From contig NZ_CABVPX010000006.1 in the NCBI RefSeq assembly GCF_902499125.1, positions 186,001-250,000 of the forward strand: a DNA stretch of 64,000 bases, read 5' to 3'. This DNA comes from Burkholderia arboris. Its GTDB lineage: Bacteria > Pseudomonadota > Gammaproteobacteria > Burkholderiales > Burkholderiaceae. Below are positions 50,950 through 60,815 of this stretch, piece by piece. Made by a program: the position numbers and the translations under genes. The notes beneath the pieces are model-generated. The model was not told the origin of the DNA and made no database searches. It saw only the letters and a program-made list of their open reading frames with translations. How positions within the stretch are numbered: the stretch's first letter is position 1; every line of letters starts with the position of its first letter.

Positions 50950-52356
50950 TCAGAGCGCGCGGAACGCTTCGCTGTGGCGCGCCCACACCACGTACATCAC
51001 GAGTGCGGCAACCAGCAGCCCCGCGATGATGATCAGGTCGGTCGACTTCGTTGCCGTCGCCAGCGTCGTGTACAGCGTGTAGGCCGCGCCTGCCACCGCG
51101 ACGAGCGGCGTCACGGGCCACAGCGGCATCCGGTAGTGATGCTCGACGTCGCGGCGCACGAACCGGCTCGCGAGCGCGGCCAGCCCGACGACCAGGTAGA
51201 TCAGCAGCAGCAGGTCGACGGTGAACGCCGTCAGTTCGTCGAGACTCGACACGAAGACGAGCCCCGCCGACGGTACGGCCAACGCGATCGTCGCAAGCCA
51301 CGGCGATTCGAGGCGCGGATGAATCGTCGAGAATGCACGGTTGCAGGTGCGCGACCAGAGCGCGTGGCGGCCGCTGCTGTACAGCAGGCGGCCCATCGTG
51401 ATCACGATCGCGATGATCGCATTGAACACCGACAGGAAGATCCCGCCGCTGACCACGCGCGACACCGCCGGGTTGCTCAGCGAGCGCACGACATAGCCGA
51501 TCGGGTCGGCGCTCTTCGTCAGCTCCGTCAGCGACGGTGCGCCGAGCACGATCGCGGTGAGCGGCACCAGTTCGACGACGAGGATCACGAGCAGCGAATA
51601 GATCACCGCCTTCGCGACGTTGCGGTTGCCGCCGCGCAGATCCTCCGCGAGATAGGCGGCCGAGCCGAAGCCGTTGTAGCAGAAGATCGCGGTGCCGATC
51701 GCCGGCACGATGGCCGCGAGCGTCGCCGGTACGAGCGCGTTGCCGCTCGCGACGACCGGTGCGATCAGCACGTCGGCACCGCGATGCGGCGAACCGAAGC
51801 CGAGGCCCGCGATCAGCATCAGCACGCCGATCTCGACGACGAGGAACGCGCCGGTGATCCACGCGTTCGTCTTGATGTTCAGCATGCCGAGCAGATAGCT
51901 GAGCAGTACGATCGTCAGCGCGACCGACTGGTTGCTGAAGTGCGTGCCGAGCGCGTTGTTCAGGTAGGGCGCGGCGCCGCTCGCGAGCACGGCCGGGATG
52001 AACACGCTGACGGACAGCACGGTGATGAAAGTCAGGTACCCGGGCAGCGTGCCGAACACGCGCTTGGCCATCACGTACTCGCCGCCCGCGCTGCGGTGCG
52101 CGGCGGCAAGCTCCGCGTAGCAGAGCGCGAATGCAAGCGCGAGCACGCCGCCGAGCACGAACGACAGCACGGCGCCGCTGCCCGCCTGCTGGATCGCGAA
52201 CGGCGCGATCACGAAGATCGAGCTTGCGGGCGTCACGCCCGATACGGTGATCATCACCGCATCGCGCACACTGAGCGTCTGCGACAGCGCGCGCGGCGCG
52301 TCCTCCGTTGCAGGCGCCGCTTGCAGGCTACCCGTCGATTCCGACATCATCGCCAT
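50950..52356 (-). CDS. APC family amino acid permease
   Basis: 468 residues with about twelve helices and an AGGAGAACGAA site. VMITVSGVTPASSIFVIAPFAI (helix 1) and CYAELAAAHRSAGGEYVMAKRVFG are conserved APC segments. It imports an amino acid or amine. It is co-oriented with the DmpA peptidase gene and divergent from a LuxR-type regulator gene 132 bp away. Confidence 0.88.
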   Translation of the reverse strand: MAMMSESTGSLQAAPATEDAPRALSQTLSVRDAVMITVSGVTPASSIFVIAPFAIQQAGSGAVLSFVLGGVLALAFALCYAELAAAHRSAGGEYVMAKRVFGTLPGYLTFITVLSVSVFIPAVLASGAAPYLNNALGTHFSNQSVALTIVLLSYLLGMLNIKTNAWITGAFLVVEIGVLMLIAGLGFGSPHRGADVLIAPVVASGNALVPATLAAIVPAIGTAIFCYNGFGSAAYLAEDLRGGNRNVAKAVIYSLLVILVVELVPLTAIVLGAPSLTELTKSADPIGYVVRSLSNPAVSRVVSGGIFLSVFNAIIAIVITMGRLLYSSGRHALWSRTCNRAFSTIHPRLESPWLATIALAVPSAGLVFVSSLDELTAFTVDLLLLIYLVVGLAALASRFVRRDVEHHYRMPLWPVTPLVAVAGAAYTLYTTLATATKSTDLIIIAGLLVAALVMYVVWARHSEAFRAL

Positions 52357-52488
52357 TTCGTTCTCCTGTGCTCCTTTGCTGCTCTTTTTTGAACACCCAT
52401 ACTCGGGCCCGATTGATTGCGTGGCAGTCTAGGAAGCCAATTTCAGGACCGCTATTCCCCCTTCGTGTTACGCCCTTCCGGTGGTGGT

Positions 52489-53289
52489 ATGGATCGTCTC
52501 TTCTCCGAAATCGCGATGCACCAGGCGCTTGGCCGCGCAATCGATCATCTCGGCCAGCCGCGCTTCTGGCGTTTCCTGGTGCTGCTGCTCAATGAAATGG
52601 TGCCGTTCGACAACGCGCTCGCGACCGCGGTCGGCCGCGACGGCGTGCCGCTCGTGCTCGACGAATACGACGCGGGCGGCACCGACAGCGCATCGCCGGT
52701 GCCGCTCTACCTGAACGGCGTCTATCTGCTCGACCCGTTCCTGCAGGCCGCGCACGACGGGCTCGCCGACGGCTGCTACCGGCTCGAGGAAGTCGCGCCC
52801 GACCTGTTCCGGCAAAGCGAGTATTTCCTCAGCTACTTCCGCGATGCGGTCGGCGACGACGAAATCCAGATTCTCGTGCGGCCGAACGCCGACACGCTGC
52901 TGTCGCTGTCGCTCGGCGCGGCCGCGCGCTTCGACGTCGAGCCGCTCGGCAAGCTGACGGCCGCGATGCCGTGGGTGCTCGCGGCGATGCGGCAGCACTG
53001 GCGGCTGGTGGGCGACGCCGCACGCGCGACGCCCGATGCCGATCTCGGTGCGCGTGTCGAACAGGCGCTCGCGCGCTTCGGCGCGGGCGTGCTGACCGAC
53101 CGCGAGATGTCGATCGCACGCATGGTGCTGCGCGGCAATTCGTCGAAGGCGATCGCCGAACGGCTGGCGATATCCCCCGAAACGGTTAAGGTGCACCGGC
53201 GCCACCTGTACGCGAAGCTCGGGATTTCGTCGCAGCCCGAGCTGTTTTCGCGGTTCATCCAGGCACTGGGGGAAGATGCGGCCGGGTGA
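52489..53289 (+). CDS. LuxR family transcriptional regulator
   Basis: 266 residues from the ATG at 52489. The C-terminal ~60 residues are a GerE/LuxR helix-turn-helix: LTDREMSIARMVLRGNSSKA, then ISPETVKVHRRHLYAKLGI. The N-terminal ~190 residues are a helical/alpha-beta domain of unassigned type, not an acyl-homoserine lactone or receiver domain as far as I can see. It is divergent from the APC permease/DmpA operon and probably regulates it. Confidence 0.85.
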   Translation: MDRLFSEIAMHQALGRAIDHLGQPRFWRFLVLLLNEMVPFDNALATAVGRDGVPLVLDEYDAGGTDSASPVPLYLNGVYLLDPFLQAAHDGLADGCYRLEEVAPDLFRQSEYFLSYFRDAVGDDEIQILVRPNADTLLSLSLGAAARFDVEPLGKLTAAMPWVLAAMRQHWRLVGDAARATPDADLGARVEQALARFGAGVLTDREMSIARMVLRGNSSKAIAERLAISPETVKVHRRHLYAKLGISSQPELFSRFIQALGEDAAG

Positions 53290-53425
53290 GCGCCACGATC
53301 AGGACGGATGGCAACGGGCGCGAAATCGGGCACTATCCGTCAAGCGCCGCGTACCCTGCCGCTGCCGGTGCCGGTGCGGATACCCGGTCGACAACACGAT
53401 TGCCAGAAAACAGGAATCCCGACCC

Positions 53426-53809
53426 ATGTCACTCATTCCGCTCATAGGCATCGGCTGGCTGTTTCTGTGCGCGATCAGCGCCGCATCGATCGTGCTCGTG
53501 CCGCCCGTGGTGCTGGTCGCCTGCCTGATGGGCAAGGACGTCTGGTCGATCCTGACGCGCGGCCGATTGCAGGTCGCGTTCCTGGCCTACCTGGGCTCCG
53601 CGCCGGTACCGGCGGTCTTCACGTTCCTGCTGGAAGCCGGCGCCACGGCCGGAAACGCAGGCGGCGTGGCGTCCGACGGCCTGACGACGTGGAACGAGCG
53701 GTGTTTCTTCGTTTTCCTCGGCGCGGCTGCGCTGAGCGGGCTGCTGTTGCTGCTGCGGCCGAAAGACAGGCAAGCGGCAAACGTCGAGCCCTCGCAGTCT
53801 GCGCGCTAG
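53426..53809 (+). CDS. Small inner-membrane protein of unknown function
   Basis: 127 residues from the ATG at 53426 with a CAGGAA site. Three or four hydrophobic stretches are visible: LIGIGWLFLCAISAASIVLVPPVVLVACLM, then FLAYLGSAPVPAVFTFLL, then FFVFLGAAALSGLLLLL, with a soluble C-terminal tail. No family is recognised. It is downstream of and co-oriented with the LuxR gene with a gap of 136 bp. Confidence 0.7.
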   Translation: MSLIPLIGIGWLFLCAISAASIVLVPPVVLVACLMGKDVWSILTRGRLQVAFLAYLGSAPVPAVFTFLLEAGATAGNAGGVASDGLTTWNERCFFVFLGAAALSGLLLLLRPKDRQAANVEPSQSAR

Positions 53810-53881
53810 CCGGCGCGCGAACGCCGCGCCATGCCGCCCGCCCGGTTTGCGGGCAGGGGCACGGTCATGCGCGGCGTCCTG

Positions 53882-54187
53882 CTACTTCCACTTCGCGCCG
53901 AGTTGCGCGAGCCCCGCGTTGCGGAGATCGTCCGGCAGCATCACCACGCGGAACTCGCAGTCCGCATTCAACATCAGGAACCACGGTTCCGCGAGCGCCG
54001 GGATCTGCGACGGGTCATCCAGATTGACGATCACGACCGCGCCGCGGTGGCCGCTCTGCTCCGTGAAATACACGGCCTCCGGCTTGACCGCTTCGAGTAT
54101 TCGCGAGATCACGTCGCCGACGCTGCCGTCGCGCACGAGCGTGTTGAACGGTTCGTGAGGGATTCGTATGTTGAGAAGCATGCGCAT
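53882..54187 (-). CDS. Conserved small hypothetical protein
   Basis: 101 residues. The start is the ATG at 54187, which has AAGGAGG 6 bases upstream; an ATG two codons earlier overlaps that site. It is a compact alpha/beta protein: MLLNIRIPHEPFNTLVRDG, ILEAVKPEAVYFTEQ, GAVVIVNLDDPSQIPALAEPW, FRVVMLPDDL. It resembles small DUF3303-like ferredoxin-fold proteins, but I am not certain. No signal or membrane segment. Confidence 0.7.
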   Translation of the reverse strand: MRMLLNIRIPHEPFNTLVRDGSVGDVISRILEAVKPEAVYFTEQSGHRGAVVIVNLDDPSQIPALAEPWFLMLNADCEFRVVMLPDDLRNAGLAQLGAKWK

Positions 54188-54375
54188 GACCATCCTCCTT
54201 GGGCTCCGCCCGGCGTGGGCCCTTCAAGCATAGGTGCTGCGCGACGCCGCGCCAGTGGGACCGAAAGCCGTTGCCGGCACGCATTCACATTCCGACGATT
54301 CGATGACACCGCACCGCGCGAACGGCAATCGCTCGCGCGGTGCAGGCCGGGTCGAATCGACTTTTCATGCCTCCA

Positions 54376-55815
54376 TCATTTGGAGATCGCATCGGCCGCC
54401 AGCTCCGGCGGCGCGATCGCCAGATGCAACGACTGCTGCGGCCGCAGCGTCACGTTCAGCACCTCGCGCGGCGGCGCCATGCCGGGCGGCACCGACAACA
54501 CGTAGCGCTGCAGAATCATTGCGGCCACAACCGTCATCTCCGTCATCGCCAGATGCTGCCCGAGGCACACGCGCGGGCCGGTGCCGAACGGCATGTACGC
54601 GCCGCGCGGCAGCGCCGGCGCATCGTCGGCGAAGCGCTCCGGGCGGAAGGTACCGGGCTCCGGGAACCATCGCGGATCGCGCTGCATCAGTTGCAGCGGC
54701 AGCATGAACAGCGTGCGCGCGGGAAACTGCCACGCGCCCAGCGCGATCGGCCGCGATGCGCGACGGCTGATCAGGATCGGCGCGGACGGATACAGACGCA
54801 GCGTTTCGTCGAGTGTCTGCGACAGGTAGCGCAACGACGAGCGCGTCTCCGCGGACGGCGCGCGGCCACCCAGCACGCGGGACACCTCGTCGCGCGCGGC
54901 GGCTTGCACGGCCGGATTCGCGGCCATGCACCAAGCCCACCAGGTCAGCGCCCCGGCCGTCGTCTCGTGGCCGGCCAGGAACGCCGTCACGCATTCGTCG
55001 TGCACGGCCTGCAGCGGCCATTTCCGCGCATCCGCCCGATGCAGCCGCAACAGGCGCGACAGCAGATCGTCGGGCCAGGCATGCTCGGACCGGTCGAGGC
55101 GTGCGTGCAGTTGCCGGTCGATCAGCCGTTTGAGCACCGCCATCGCGCGTGCCGTGCGGTGCTTCCACGGCACCCAGTTCGGCGTGTTCACCGGCTGGTA
55201 GAACGCCGCGTTGGCCGCGGCGCTCACCACGCGCACCGCCTCCTCGGCTGCGCGCGCATCGTCGCCGATCGTATCGGAGAACATCGTGCGCATGATCACG
55301 TCCATCGCCAGCGACGTCAGCGCGCTTTCGATCGGCCAGTCCGGATCGCGCGCGGGCCATTGCGCGAGAGCATGACCGGCCGTGGCCGCGATCGCCGGAA
55401 CGAACGCCTGAACCGGCTTCGGCATGAAATTCGGCTGCAGCGCCTGCCGCTTGTCGCGCCACGCCTCGCCTTCCGCGACCAGCACGCTTTGGCCGTGGAC
55501 CTGCGCGAAGACGCGGGTGGCGCGCTCCCAGCGCCCGAGCGCATCGTGATGCGTGACCAGCAACTCGCGCACGAGCGCCGGATCGGTCACGGCCACGGCA
55601 TGCTCGGGCCACACGCGCAAGTGCACGACGTCGCCGTAGGTGCGCTGCCAGCCGCCAAGCGTGCCGATCAGGTCGCGCGACATCGTGCGCAGCAACCCCC
55701 ACCCCGTCAGGCCGGCGGGTGGCCCCGGCGGCCATACGCCGGGTGGATGAAGCACGGGCGCCGGCGCAGCCGTGCCCGCGTGGAATGGACATTGGGAAGA
55801 GGATCGTGTGTTCAT
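54376..55815 (-). CDS. Cytochrome P450
   Basis: 479 residues from the ATG at 55815; a start 19 codons upstream is possible but would overlap the divergent promoter. P450 hallmarks are present: the I-helix AGHETTA, the ExxR pair in ETLRL, the PERF segment (FRPERFAD), and the haem-ligand loop FGTGPRVCLG with Cys417. It has no N-terminal membrane anchor, so it should be soluble and dependent on separate redox partners, none encoded nearby. It is divergent from an AraC-family gene 87 bp away, its probable regulator. The substrate is unknown. Confidence 0.92.
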   Translation of the reverse strand: MNTRSSSQCPFHAGTAAPAPVLHPPGVWPPGPPAGLTGWGLLRTMSRDLIGTLGGWQRTYGDVVHLRVWPEHAVAVTDPALVRELLVTHHDALGRWERATRVFAQVHGQSVLVAEGEAWRDKRQALQPNFMPKPVQAFVPAIAATAGHALAQWPARDPDWPIESALTSLAMDVIMRTMFSDTIGDDARAAEEAVRVVSAAANAAFYQPVNTPNWVPWKHRTARAMAVLKRLIDRQLHARLDRSEHAWPDDLLSRLLRLHRADARKWPLQAVHDECVTAFLAGHETTAGALTWWAWCMAANPAVQAAARDEVSRVLGGRAPSAETRSSLRYLSQTLDETLRLYPSAPILISRRASRPIALGAWQFPARTLFMLPLQLMQRDPRWFPEPGTFRPERFADDAPALPRGAYMPFGTGPRVCLGQHLAMTEMTVVAAMILQRYVLSVPPGMAPPREVLNVTLRPQQSLHLAIAPPELAADAISK

Positions 55816-55902
55816 GTGCCGGATTCTCCCCATCGGCGCGCCGCTGGTCTTGAACGCAAACGACATCGACACGCGCCGGACCGGTCCCTATACTGCGGCG
55901 TC

Positions 55903-56838
55903 ATGTTCTCCGGTCCGCCATCGATTCCGCTGTCATGTCCCGATCCGCTTGCACGCGCGCCCCGCGTGGCGGGCGGCGGGCGGTCGCCGCATGCGCGGCT
56001 GCATCCCGCACCGGCCGCGCTGCAGGGCGCGGTGGTCGCGATCGTCCTGTGCGACACGCGCGGCGTCGCATTGAGCGACGCGCAACGGCTTTCGCACTTT
56101 CCGGCCACACCGCTCGTCTGCGTGTCCTGGTACCGGGATCTCGACGTGGGCTTCATCGAACCCTCGCCCGACGGCTCGCAATGGCGCCCCTTCGGCGCGA
56201 CGGCGACGCTGTCGGGCAGCCATTCGGCCCCCACCGTCGCGTGGGCGCCGACGGGCGGGCTGATCGGCATGATCTGTTTCACCGCCGATGCCGCGCGGAC
56301 GTTGTTCGGCATCGCACTGCCGGACATCCACGACCGCGTTCTCGACGCGCACGCGTGCCTCGGCCACGACTGGCATCCGCTGCTCGATGCCCTGATCGGC
56401 GTGGATCGCGACGCCGACGTGCTGGCCACGATCGATCGCCATCTGGCGCCTCGCTGGCAGGCGCTGCGGCCTGCGACAGCGCTGTCGTCGCTCCGCAACG
56501 CAGGGCGCAGCTGGGTCGAGCGCCTCGCGCTGCAGGCGCGCGAATGGCGCGGCACGCACAGCCCGCGTCAGGTCGAACGGCGCATCAAGACATACAGCGG
56601 TCGATCGCTGCGCGAATGGCAGGCGCTCGTCCGGACGGAAAGCGCATTCTTCGCGGCGCGCGACCGTTTCGAAGCCGGCGCCCCCTTCAACTGGGCCACG
56701 CTGGCGCTGGACGAAGGATTCGCCGACCAGGCGCACCTGAGCCGCGAGGTCAAGCGCATCACGGGATTCTCGCCGAGCGAATTCACGCAGCGCTTCATCG
56801 ACGACGAATCGTTCTGGATGTACCGGTTGTGGGTGTAG
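55903..56838 (+). CDS. AraC family transcriptional regulator
   Basis: 311 residues from the ATG at 55903; the long open frame upstream is a shadow of the P450 gene. The C-terminal ~100 residues carry the AraC/XylS double helix-turn-helix: PRQVERRIKTYSGRSLREWQ, then WATLALDEGFADQAHLSREV and KRITGFSPSEFTQRF. The N-terminal domain is of the DUF6597-like kind seen in regulators of metabolic genes (tentative). It is divergent from the P450 gene. Confidence 0.87.
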   Translation: MFSGPPSIPLSCPDPLARAPRVAGGGRSPHARLHPAPAALQGAVVAIVLCDTRGVALSDAQRLSHFPATPLVCVSWYRDLDVGFIEPSPDGSQWRPFGATATLSGSHSAPTVAWAPTGGLIGMICFTADAARTLFGIALPDIHDRVLDAHACLGHDWHPLLDALIGVDRDADVLATIDRHLAPRWQALRPATALSSLRNAGRSWVERLALQAREWRGTHSPRQVERRIKTYSGRSLREWQALVRTESAFFAARDRFEAGAPFNWATLALDEGFADQAHLSREVKRITGFSPSEFTQRFIDDESFWMYRLWV

Positions 56839-56845
56839 CCCGCAC

Positions 56846-57223
56846 TCAACCGCGTGGTTCGACGAACGTGCCGTCACGCACATCGTGCGGCACGTTCCAG
56901 CCGAAATACACCTCGGCCTCGACGATCCGGCCATCGCGGACACGCAGCCGCTCCGCATTCCGGAACCGCTTGCCGCCATGCGTTTCGGCCTCGTACACGA
57001 CGAATACGTATTCGCCGTGCGCGACGACGTCGATGAAGTCGAAGCACGTGAGCATCGCGCTGTTCGGCCAGCAGCGCGCGAAATAAGTGTCGCGGTCGAG
57101 CCGGTTGTCGAGCGGGCTCGTGAAATGAAAGTCCGGCGCAATCAGCGCTTCAATCGCGTCGCGGTCCTTGTCGGCGTATGCGCGGTAGCACGCACGCGCC
57201 ACGTCGCCGGGATTCTGCAGCAT
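56846..57223 (-). CDS. SnoaL-like / NTF2-fold protein
   Basis: 125 residues from the ATG at 57223, with AAGGAGGG upstream. The cone-shaped NTF2 pattern is clear: VARACYRAYADKDRDAIEALIAPDFHFTSPLDNRLDRDTYF, then DVVAHGEYVFVVYEAE and RNAERLRVRDGRIVEAEVYFGW. Family members are isomerases, hydrolases or stress proteins; no activity is assignable. It is convergent with the AraC gene with only 7 bases between. Confidence 0.85.
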   Translation of the reverse strand: MLQNPGDVARACYRAYADKDRDAIEALIAPDFHFTSPLDNRLDRDTYFARCWPNSAMLTCFDFIDVVAHGEYVFVVYEAETHGGKRFRNAERLRVRDGRIVEAEVYFGWNVPHDVRDGTFVEPRG

Positions 57224-57513
57224 CGTCGGGCCCTCCTTCAACGATCGGCGCAAGCGTCGCTCGCGTCGCTTCGGATAGTGCGGCGGAACACGCCCGGCGG
57301 CAACCGCCCCGACTAGCGTCCCTGCGGGCAGCCCGACCGGGCCGTCGCACGCCGGCGATGCCGCGGTTGCCCGATTCGGCGGCCACGGGCATGATGTCCG
57401 CGAACTGGCCGGTTGCATTGTCCGCTTGCGCATCTCGCCGGGTTCACCGCCTCCATGCGGCCCGTCACGCGAGCAATCCGCATGCCGGCCCTGCCGCTCA
57501 CGCCACTTCGCCC

Positions 57514-58398
57514 ATGTCATTACGCGCATTCAGAACGCTGGTCGCCATCGCCCGATACCGGACCTTCGCGCGCGCCGGCGAAGCCATCGGCCTCACGCAA
57601 TCGGCGGTGAGCCTGCAGATCAAGACGCTCGAAAGCGAATACAACGTGCAGTTGTTCGACCGTTCGCGCCGGCAGCCGGTGCTCACCGAAGCCGGCAACA
57701 TTCTGCTCGCGCAGGCCGAGCAGGTGCTCGCGATGGTCGACCGGATTCCCGATGCGCTCAGCGACGAGAAAAAGCTCGTCGGCCGCCTGCGGATCGGTGC
57801 GATCCAGACCGCGCTGTCCGGCCCGCTGCCTGACGCACTACTTGCTTTGCGTGCGGCGCATCCGTCGTTGCGCGTGCACGTGTCGGCCGGCATGTCGGCG
57901 GAACTCGCGAACCGCGTTGCGGCCGGCGAGCTCGACGCGGCGATCACGACGCGCCCGGTACGCCCGCATCCGGCCGAACTGACGTGGACCACGCTGTACG
58001 AGGACCGCTTCTGGCTGCTCGCGCCGCCCGACCATGCGGAACGCGACGCGGGCGCGCTGCTCGACGCGCTGCCGTTCATCCGCTTCGACGCGCAGGCGTG
58101 GGCCGGCCGGATGATTGCTGCCGAGCTGCGCCGCATTGGCGTGCGCGTACGCGAAGAAATGGTGCTGGACAGCGCGGAAACGATCGCGCGCATGGTGGCA
58201 CGCGGGCTCGGCGCGGCGATCGTCGCGCTCCCCGATGCGACGCTTGCACGCCTGCCGCCGGTCACGCGCTTGCCGTTCGGCCAGCCGCAGATGGGACGCG
58301 CGGTCGTGCTGCTCGAACACCAGTCGCGCCCGGGCGAACGTTTCGCCCGCGCGCTGGCGGCCGAAGTCACTGCGTCATCAATGAGAATTTCTCATTGA
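57514..58398 (+). CDS. LysR family transcriptional regulator
   Basis: 294 residues from the ATG at 57514; the frame is open upstream but without a ribosome site. The helix-turn-helix (FRTLVAIARYRTFARAGEAIGLTQSAVSLQIKTLESEY) and the effector domain are complete. It lies upstream of an AEC-family transporter gene on the same strand, which it may regulate. Confidence 0.88.
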   Translation: MSLRAFRTLVAIARYRTFARAGEAIGLTQSAVSLQIKTLESEYNVQLFDRSRRQPVLTEAGNILLAQAEQVLAMVDRIPDALSDEKKLVGRLRIGAIQTALSGPLPDALLALRAAHPSLRVHVSAGMSAELANRVAAGELDAAITTRPVRPHPAELTWTTLYEDRFWLLAPPDHAERDAGALLDALPFIRFDAQAWAGRMIAAELRRIGVRVREEMVLDSAETIARMVARGLGAAIVALPDATLARLPPVTRLPFGQPQMGRAVVLLEHQSRPGERFARALAAEVTASSMRISH

Positions 58399-58550
58399 AC
58401 ACCCGATAATTAACAATTATTCCTGTTGCTTGCGCGTGTTAACTTGGCGGCATCGTCACTCTTTCGATTGCGTGTCGCCATGTTGCCCGCCGGATGGATT
58501 CCCGCTTCGTTCCGCCGCCTTTCCCCGCCAATCGGTGTGAAGGTACGCCG

Positions 58551-59483
58551 GTGATCGGCCCGATCCTGCTCGCGCTCGCGCCGGTCGCGCTGCTGGTCGC
58601 GTTCGGTCACGGCCTGCGACGCACGGGCTTCATCGCCGACGCGTTCTGGCCGCACGCCGAGCGGCTCTGCTACTACATGCTGCTGCCCGCGCTGTTCGCG
58701 GACAGCCTCGCGAATGCGCGGCTGCAATCGCTGCCCGTTTTACCGCTCGCGGCGGCGCTGGTCGGTTCGACCGCACTCGCCGCGGCGCTTCTTCTGCTGG
58801 TCCGCCCGTTCGTCCGGGTCGACGGCGCCGGCTTCACGTCAGTGTTCCAGGGCGCCGTGCGCTTCAACAACTACGTCGGCACCGCGCTGGCCGCCGGGCT
58901 GCTCGGCGCGAAAGGGATCGCGCTCGCAGCCGTGTGCGTCGCGGCGATCGTCCCGACCGTCAACCTGATGTGCGTGCTGGTCTTCGCGCGCTACGGCGAC
59001 ACGCGGCTCGGTGCGGCGGCGCTCGCACGGCAGATCCTGTCGAATCCGCTCGTCGTCGCATGCGCGCTCGGGATCGCGATGCAGGCCGGTGGCGTCGCGT
59101 TCCCGGCTGCCGTCGAGCCGGCCGTGCGCGCGCTCGGCGCCGCATCGATGCCGCTCGGCCTGATGTGCGTCGGCGCGGCGCTGAAATTCGATGCGGCGCG
59201 TGCATGGCTGCAGCCGGTGTGCGTTGCGTCGGCGTTCAAGTTCATGGCGATGCCGCTCCTCACGCTCGCGGCCGGCCACCTGTTCGGGCTCGGCGATGCG
59301 GCGCTGACGGTCGCGCTGCTGTTCCAGGCGCTGCCGACGTCGTCGGCGTCGTACATCATGGCGCGCCAGCTCGGCGGCGATGCGCCGCTGATGGCCGGCA
59401 TCACCGCATTCCAGACGATTGCCGCCGCTTTCGCGATGCCGGTCGTGCTGACCGCGCTCGCGTCGGCGCCGGCGTTTCGCTGA
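58551..59483 (+). CDS. AEC family transporter (auxin efflux carrier type)
   Basis: About 310 residues from a GTG at 58551 with a GAAGG site; an ATG at 58494 would add 19 hydrophilic residues. Ten hydrophobic helices are arranged as two inverted halves. FNNYVGTALAAGLLG (the conserved NxxxG segment) and LFQALPTSSASYIMARQLGGD near the C-terminus match bacterial AEC proteins such as malonate or malate carriers. The substrate is unknown. Confidence 0.85.
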   Translation: MIGPILLALAPVALLVAFGHGLRRTGFIADAFWPHAERLCYYMLLPALFADSLANARLQSLPVLPLAAALVGSTALAAALLLLVRPFVRVDGAGFTSVFQGAVRFNNYVGTALAAGLLGAKGIALAAVCVAAIVPTVNLMCVLVFARYGDTRLGAAALARQILSNPLVVACALGIAMQAGGVAFPAAVEPAVRALGAASMPLGLMCVGAALKFDAARAWLQPVCVASAFKFMAMPLLTLAAGHLFGLGDAALTVALLFQALPTSSASYIMARQLGGDAPLMAGITAFQTIAAAFAMPVVLTALASAPAFR

Positions 59484-59593
59484 CGGCGCCGCGAGCAGCC
59501 CCGTCTCCCTGAATCAGTCTGCCGGCCGGCCAACGCGCCGCTCGGTCACGTACGCATGGCCGCAGACGCTTTCGTTTCGAGAACCCACGCCCC

Positions 59594-60526
59594 ATGCACG
59601 CTCCCGCCCCGCCCGCCCGCGTCGTCGCCACCCGGCCGCACGCGGCCATCTACGTCAAGCTCACGCTCGTCGCGCTGTTCTGGGGCGGGACGTTCATCGC
59701 GGGCCGGATCCTCGCCGCAACGATGTCCGCGACCTCGGCGGCGACCGGCCGCTTCGCGATCGCCGCGCTGCTGCTGGTCGTCCTGACATGGAAAATCGAA
59801 GGCGGGCTGCCGAAACTGAGTGGCCGCCAGATCGTGACGACCTTCGGCCTCGGCGCGACCGGCATCTTCCTGTACAACGTCTGCTTCTTCGCAGCGCTCG
59901 CGCGGATGCCGGCCGGCCGCACCGCGCTGTTCGTCGCGCTGAATCCGGTCGCCACGGCCGTGCTGCTGTCGGTCGTCGCGCGCGAGCGCCTGTCGTTGTC
60001 GCGCTGGGCCGGCATCGTCGTCGCGCTGTTCGGTGCGCTCGTCGTGATCAGCCGCGGCGATCTGCTGCGCGTACTGACCGATCTCGGCAACACGTTCGGC
60101 GCCGGTGAACGTTTCATGCTGTGCGCGGTGCTGAGCTGGGCCGCCTATACGGTAATCGGCCGGCGCGCGCTCGACGGGCTGTCGCCGCTCGCGGCCACGA
60201 CGTACGCGGCACTGTGGGGCCTCGCGCTGCTGATCGTCACGCACCTGTTCAGCCCGTCTGCGAACGGCGGCACGCCGCTGACGTGGCAGGCCATCGCGTC
60301 GATGCTCTACCTCGGCGCCATCGGCACGGTGGTCGCGTTCGTCTGGTATTCGCAGGGGATCCGCGAACTCGGGCCGGCCCGCGCCGCCGTGTTCACCAAC
60401 CTGGTGCCCGTGTTCGGCGTGCTGCTGTCGGTCGCGCTGCTCGGCGAACCGCTGTCGCCGTCGATGCTGGCCGGCGGCGCGCTCGTGATCGCAGGCGTCG
60501 CGCTGACCAATCGCGCGAAACGCTGA
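59594..60526 (+). CDS. EamA/DMT family transporter
   Basis: 310 residues with two EamA repeats and about ten helices. The first repeat starts VALFWGGTFIAGRI, and ALFVALNPVATAVLLSVVARERLS closes it. The second has LSWAAYTVIGRRAL and AVFTNLVPVFGVLLSVALLGEPLS. It is an inner-membrane exporter or importer of small metabolites. It is co-oriented with the AEC gene, with a gap of 110 bp. Confidence 0.88.
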   Translation: MHAPAPPARVVATRPHAAIYVKLTLVALFWGGTFIAGRILAATMSATSAATGRFAIAALLLVVLTWKIEGGLPKLSGRQIVTTFGLGATGIFLYNVCFFAALARMPAGRTALFVALNPVATAVLLSVVARERLSLSRWAGIVVALFGALVVISRGDLLRVLTDLGNTFGAGERFMLCAVLSWAAYTVIGRRALDGLSPLAATTYAALWGLALLIVTHLFSPSANGGTPLTWQAIASMLYLGAIGTVVAFVWYSQGIRELGPARAAVFTNLVPVFGVLLSVALLGEPLSPSMLAGGALVIAGVALTNRAKR

Positions 60527-60815
60527 CGCACCGGCGCACATCCTGCGTACGGGGACGGACGCCGAATACCGGCTCGGCGGTGATCGCAACGCCGTTGTGT
60601 GACGCATACGCTTCGGCCGATACGCCCCCCGATCTTCTCGCAGCCCCGCCCAAAACCGCCTATCGTGAAGAAGGCGCCCCGTTTGCCGCCCTCCGGCCCC
60701 GCGTCGCTCGCACGGGCGGCAACGACATCGCGTTCCGGCACCATTCATCGCGATCCCTGCGCATGCTCGCCCGTGCACACGATCGCACCGCCCACCGGAT
60801 AACCAGGAGGCACAC

